Of a stretch of 8,350 bases of DNA, positions 5,476 through 8,350 are shown one piece after another. The notes below the pieces were generated by a model. The model was not told where the DNA came from. It ran no database searches and saw only the letters and a program-made list of their open reading frames with translations. The translations under genes and the position numbers were made by a program. Positions within the stretch are counted from its first letter, which is position 1; each line of letters opens with the position of its first letter. Source of the stretch: Lachnoclostridium sp. UBA6558 (GTDB taxonomy: Bacteria > Bacillota > Clostridia > Lachnospirales > Lachnospiraceae); the NCBI GenBank assembly GCA_002434335.1, contig DJJW01000095.1:88064-96413 (forward strand), given 5' to 3'.

Positions 5476-6512
5476 GAAGTTTCTTCCATGTAACTTTTTC
5501 TTAATTGTCCACAGGCAGCGTCTATATCTGTTCCCATTTCTCTTCTAATAGTAACATTTATTCCGTATTTTTCAAGTATTAATTTGAATTTATGGATACT
5601 TTCGACCTGTGATTGCTTGTAATTACGCTCTTTAATCGGGTTAACCGGAATAAGATTCACATGTGCATTTTTACCCTTTAACAGCTTTGCCAGTTCCTTT
5701 GCCTGTTCCTCTTTATCATTCTCACCGGCTATCAGACTGTATTCGAAGGTCATTCGTCTGCCGGTCTTTTCGAAATAATAATCACATGCTGCCAACACCT
5801 CAGCGATGGAATATCGGTTTGCTATGGGCATCAGCTCTTTTCTTGTTGTATCGTTTGAAGCATGGAGAGAAAGCGCCAGCGTTATTTGCAGCTCTTCTTC
5901 CGCCAACTGCCTGATTCTATCTGCCAGTCCGCAGGTTGATACCGTTATGTTTCTCTGGCTGATATGAAGCCCCTTATCATCCGTTAAAATCTTAATGAAG
6001 GAAACCAGATTGTCGTAATTATCAAGGGGTTCTCCTGTTCCCATAACCACTACATTAGAAACTCTTTCACCGGTTATCCTCTGTACCATATATATCTGAT
6101 TCAACATTTCAGAAGCCGTGAGATTTCTCTCAAAACCATTTAATGTCGAGGCACAGAATCTGCAGCCCATCTTACAGCCCACCTGGGAGGAGATGCATAC
6201 ACTGTTTCCGTGATGATATTTCATAAGTACACATTCTAAAAGGTTGCCGTCCTCTAGCTGAAATAAGAACTTAGAGGTTTCACCCGTTTTAGAAGTAAGG
6301 GTCCTAACAAGGGTCAGCTTCTTAAGATCGGCATTCTCTGTCAGGTATGTCCTCAAAGTCTTAGAAAGGTTTGTCATCTCTTCAAAATCCCAGGCCAGTT
6401 TTACATGCAGCCATTCGTATATTTGTGAAGCTCTGAAAGGTTTCTCACCGGCTTTTGCTATAAATTCCTTCAATTTCTCCAGATTTAAAGATTTAATATC
6501 TGTTTTGTCCAT
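5469..6512 (-). CDS. rlmN: 23S rRNA (adenine(2503)-C(2))-methyltransferase / tRNA m2A37 methyltransferase RlmN
   Basis: 347 residues from the chosen ATG. RlmN is a radical-SAM enzyme that methylates C2 of A2503 in 23S rRNA, and in E. coli also A37 of some tRNAs, by a ping-pong mechanism. The iron-sulfur cluster cysteines are C113, C117 and C120 in VGCKMGCRFC. The two mechanistic cysteines are visible: C106, seven residues before the cluster as in E. coli C118, and C334 in AACGQL, which matches the methylated C355. E93 stands where E. coli has its conserved Glu105. GTGEP is at 158-162 and LSLHA, part of the SAM-binding region, at 214-218. Cfr resistance methylases share this fold, but the genomic place and RlmN-like ends argue for the housekeeping enzyme. 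It sits 29 nt after rsmB and 29 nt before the phosphatase gene, which groups two rRNA modification enzymes. Confidence 0.96.
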   Translation of the reverse strand: MDKTDIKSLNLEKLKEFIAKAGEKPFRASQIYEWLHVKLAWDFEEMTNLSKTLRTYLTENADLKKLTLVRTLTSKTGETSKFLFQLEDGNLLECVLMKYHHGNSVCISSQVGCKMGCRFCASTLNGFERNLTASEMLNQIYMVQRITGERVSNVVVMGTGEPLDNYDNLVSFIKILTDDKGLHISQRNITVSTCGLADRIRQLAEEELQITLALSLHASNDTTRKELMPIANRYSIAEVLAACDYYFEKTGRRMTFEYSLIAGENDKEEQAKELAKLLKGKNAHVNLIPVNPIKERNYKQSQVESIHKFKLILEKYGINVTIRREMGTDIDAACGQLRKSYMEETSG

Positions 6513-6516
6513 TTTA

Positions 6517-6523
6517 ACCTCTT
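6517..6523 (-). promoter_or_regulatory. Ribosome binding site that fixes the rlmN start
   Basis: AAGAGGT lies 4 nt upstream of the ATG at 6512-6510. A TTG at 6545 in the same frame, overlapping the rsmB stop codon, would add 11 residues. It has only a weak AGGA upstream, so ATG 6512 is preferred. Confidence 0.7.
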
Positions 6524-6541
6524 TCGTGAATATCAAATCTT

Positions 6542-7921
6542 TCAATTTACTATTCCTGTTTTTTTAAGTCTGGCCATAAAAAAACCGTCTGTATTGTGTA
6601 TTCCGGGTATTAATTGTAAGTACCCCTTCTCTTTTGTTTCAGAACTGATACTTTCCGGAAGGAATTTCTCAATACTTTCTAATTGAAACGGAAAATTTTT
6701 AACAAACCATTCAACATTATCCAGATTTTCATCCTTATTAACGGTACAGGTGCTGTATATCAAGATTCCTTCCTCTTTTACATACCGGCTGACCGTTGTT
6801 AAGATTTCTCGCTGCAGCATGACCAGTTCCTTTTGTTTTTCTTCTGTCATGTTATACTTTATGTCAGGCTTCTTTCCTATAACACCAAGTCCTGAACAAG
6901 GCAGATCGGCAATCACAATATCTGCTTTTCCAATACTTTCCTCGTCCAGCTCTTTTGCATCCATACAGCTTGCTGTTATGTTATGAAAGCCCATTCTGGC
7001 AATATTCTCATGAATCAGGGCCACCTTATATTCTGTAAGGTCCCTGGCATCTACTTTACCTGTACCATAAAGAAGATCTGCAGCATGTAGGGATTTACCA
7101 CCTGGTGCCGCACAGACATCAATAATATAATCACCAGCTTTTACACCGGAAATAAGCCCTATAAGCATGGAACTCTCATCCTGTACCGTAAATCTTCCGT
7201 CAGAGAAGGCTTTGATTGTATCCATGGTTTCATAGTCTAACAGCTTCAGAGCCGTATCATTATAGTCGCCCTTTACTGCGGCTATATTTTCTTTCTGCAA
7301 TATCTCTAATAATTCCTCTGTGGTATTAACAGACTGATTGACTCTTACAGTAGTACCTCTGCTCTCTTCAAACTGAGCTGCGAGCATACCTTTTACTGTC
7401 TCATAAGCGTATTCCTTAAGCCATTTCTCGATCATCCAACGTGGTGTTGAATAAGCTACTTCCAGATATCCGATCCGGTCCTTATTCTCAAGAGCATGGT
7501 AATCTTCTTTGGTATTTCTGGCGATATTTCTAAGTACTCCGTTAATAAAACCGGAAAGACTCTTAAATCCTCGTTTTCCAGCCAGCTTAACAGCCTCATT
7601 GCAGACAGCGCTGTCCGGAACCTGATCCATATATTTTAACTGATAGACAGAAAGACGAAGAAGGGTCCTTATCAATGGCTTCATTTTCCCGACTTTTACA
7701 CTGGAATAACTATTGATATAAAAGTCCAGGGTTAACAGCCTCTCAAGGGTCCCCTCCACCAGTCTGGTTATAAAGCTTCTGTCTTGTTTGGTAAGATCAG
7801 AATGAATTTTTAAGGTTCTGTTAAGAAGCGTATGGCTGAAATCTCCCTTTTCCAGAATCTCGATGAGTATATCCAGAGCAATTTCCCTGGTATTTCTTGT
7901 AACCACTTTTGTATCAGTCAC
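6542..7921 (-). CDS. rsmB: 16S rRNA (cytosine(967)-C(5))-methyltransferase RsmB
   Basis: 459 residues, the normal length for RsmB (Fmu/Sun). It uses S-adenosylmethionine to methylate C967 (E. coli numbering) of 16S rRNA. Residues about 7-135 form the NusB-like RNA-binding domain found at the N-terminus of this subfamily. The Rossmann methyltransferase domain follows. Its SAM motif DVCAAPGGKS is at 268-277, the motif IV cysteine is C342 in ADLPCSG, and the motif VI catalytic nucleophile is C392 in STCTV. The C-terminal HNTDGFFMARL (442-452) is the usual family ending. The start is GTG at 7921, backed by GGAGG 8 nt upstream and an overlap of 8 nt with the zinc peptidase gene. rlmN follows after 29 nt. 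The presence of the NusB-like domain favours RsmB over RsmF or other m5C methylases. Confidence 0.96.
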   Translation of the reverse strand: MTDTKVVTRNTREIALDILIEILEKGDFSHTLLNRTLKIHSDLTKQDRSFITRLVEGTLERLLTLDFYINSYSSVKVGKMKPLIRTLLRLSVYQLKYMDQVPDSAVCNEAVKLAGKRGFKSLSGFINGVLRNIARNTKEDYHALENKDRIGYLEVAYSTPRWMIEKWLKEYAYETVKGMLAAQFEESRGTTVRVNQSVNTTEELLEILQKENIAAVKGDYNDTALKLLDYETMDTIKAFSDGRFTVQDESSMLIGLISGVKAGDYIIDVCAAPGGKSLHAADLLYGTGKVDARDLTEYKVALIHENIARMGFHNITASCMDAKELDEESIGKADIVIADLPCSGLGVIGKKPDIKYNMTEEKQKELVMLQREILTTVSRYVKEEGILIYSTCTVNKDENLDNVEWFVKNFPFQLESIEKFLPESISSETKEKGYLQLIPGIHNTDGFFMARLKKTGIVN

Positions 7922-8350
7922 GGTTATTGCCTCCGAATATTCTAATTAGCCTTAGCAGCTGCAGAACAGATGCCGCCGCACCTGCAACATAGGTAAGCGC
8001 TGCAGCGCCAAGAACTTTCTTTGTTATTTTTACCTCTTCACCATATAGAATCCCTGAATCATCCAATATCCTGACTGCCCTCCTGGAAGCGTTAAACTCA
8101 ACGGGCAAGGTTACGATCTGGAATAATACCGCAAAGGAAAAGAGTATGATTCCGGCATAGATTAATGTCTGCGACCAGCTTAAGAAAACCCCTAAGATAA
8201 TCAACGGCCAGGATATCTTCGAACCAAAATTAGCAAGCGGTACGATAGCAGTCCTTAGACGCAGAGGTACATAACCATGCTGGTGCTGGATGGCATGCCC
8301 GCATTCATGGGCGGCAACGCCAATAGCCGCTACCGAGGAATCACCGTATA
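7914..8350 (-). CDS. yugP: YugP-type membrane zinc metallopeptidase, 3' part (5' end outside window)
   Basis: The frame is open from the right edge (first full codon at 8348) to a TGA at 7916-7914, giving 144 residues of the C-terminal part. Near the start of the visible part is HECGHAIQH, a HExxH zinc-protease motif (codons at about 8309-8283). It is followed by hydrophobic stretches around SWPLIILGVFLSW, TLIYAGIILFSFAVLFQIV and LGAAALTYVAGAAASVLQLL, so several membrane segments are likely. The motif LPVEFNASRRA between them and the KKVLGAAALTYVA end are typical of the neutral zinc metallopeptidase family represented by B. subtilis YugP (Pfam Zn_peptidase_2). The physiological substrate is not known to me. 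A TTG at 8204 is not the start, because the zinc motif lies upstream of it in the same frame. The gene's last 8 nt overlap rsmB, which suggests co-transcription and translational coupling. Family assignment is strong; function beyond membrane metallopeptidase is not. Confidence 0.9.
   Translation of the reverse strand, partial: YGDSSVAAIGVAAHECGHAIQHQHGYVPLRLRTAIVPLANFGSKISWPLIILGVFLSWSQTLIYAGIILFSFAVLFQIVTLPVEFNASRRAVRILDDSGILYGEEVKITKKVLGAAALTYVAGAAASVLQLLRLIRIFGGNNRD
7930..7934 (-). promoter_or_regulatory. Ribosome binding site for rsmB, supporting a GTG start
   Basis: GGAGG lies 8 nt upstream of the GTG at 7921-7919, within the last codons of the zinc peptidase. It is the main reason to accept GTG as the rsmB start. 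It also implies that ribosomes finishing the upstream gene sit on the rsmB initiation region. Confidence 0.75.

Noticed and set aside
5469..6512. Cfr-type resistance methyltransferase instead of RlmN
   Set aside because: Location in the conserved rsmB-rlmN-prpC cluster and RlmN-like spacing of the mechanistic cysteines favour the housekeeping enzyme.
6512..6545. TTG at 6545 as the rlmN start
   Set aside because: It would overlap the rsmB stop and has only a weak ribosome site; ATG 6512 with AAGAGGT is better and gives a normal length.
8202..8204. TTG at 8204 as the start of a 96-residue membrane protein
   Set aside because: The same frame is open to the window edge and encodes the HExxH motif upstream, so this is the middle of a larger metallopeptidase gene.

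Overview
The window is about 8.35 kb of compact, AT-rich bacterial chromosome in which every recognisable gene lies on the minus strand. It therefore reads from the high coordinates down to the low ones. Gene content and order are those of the Firmicutes cluster rsmB-rlmN-prpC-prkC-rsgA-rpe-thiN, known from Bacillus subtilis. Base composition, strong AGGAGG-type ribosome sites and a YugP-type zinc peptidase ahead of rsmB suggest a clostridial organism, perhaps of the Lachnospiraceae. That family-level guess is inference.

In transcription order: the 3' part of a membrane zinc metallopeptidase (8350-7914, start outside the window); rsmB 16S rRNA m5C methyltransferase (7921-6542, GTG start overlapping the peptidase by 8 nt); rlmN radical-SAM 23S rRNA/tRNA methyltransferase (6512-5469); a PP2C phosphatase, prpC/stp (5439-4714); a membrane PASTA Ser/Thr kinase, prkC/stk (4699-2531); the circularly permuted ribosome-assembly GTPase rsgA (2529-1648, 1 nt after prkC); rpe (1549-884); thiN thiamine pyrophosphokinase (805-152); and the first 46 codons of the GTPase ychF (138-1, running off the window). 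The gaps are 1, 13, 14, 29, 29, 78 and 98 nt, with one overlap. No intrinsic terminator or convincing promoter is visible, so the cluster probably forms one long operon or part of one.

The common theme is ribosome maturation and its control. RsmB and RlmN modify rRNA, RsgA checks 30S assembly, YchF is a ribosome-associated ATPase, and the PrkC/PrpC pair adds reversible Thr/Ser phosphorylation that in B. subtilis includes RsgA among its targets. Rpe and ThiN supply pentose-phosphate interconversion and the TPP cofactor used by transketolase, which makes a plausible metabolic pair.

I do not see a mobile element, CRISPR array, RNA gene, defence island or clearly new system; this is a conserved housekeeping region. 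The least ordinary local structure is the rsgA-rpe junction. An in-frame A AAA AAG heptamer lies just upstream of a stem-loop that contains the rsgA stop codon. A second small stem-loop follows, in a gap much longer than most of the others. Stretches over 300 bases without a gene: none.
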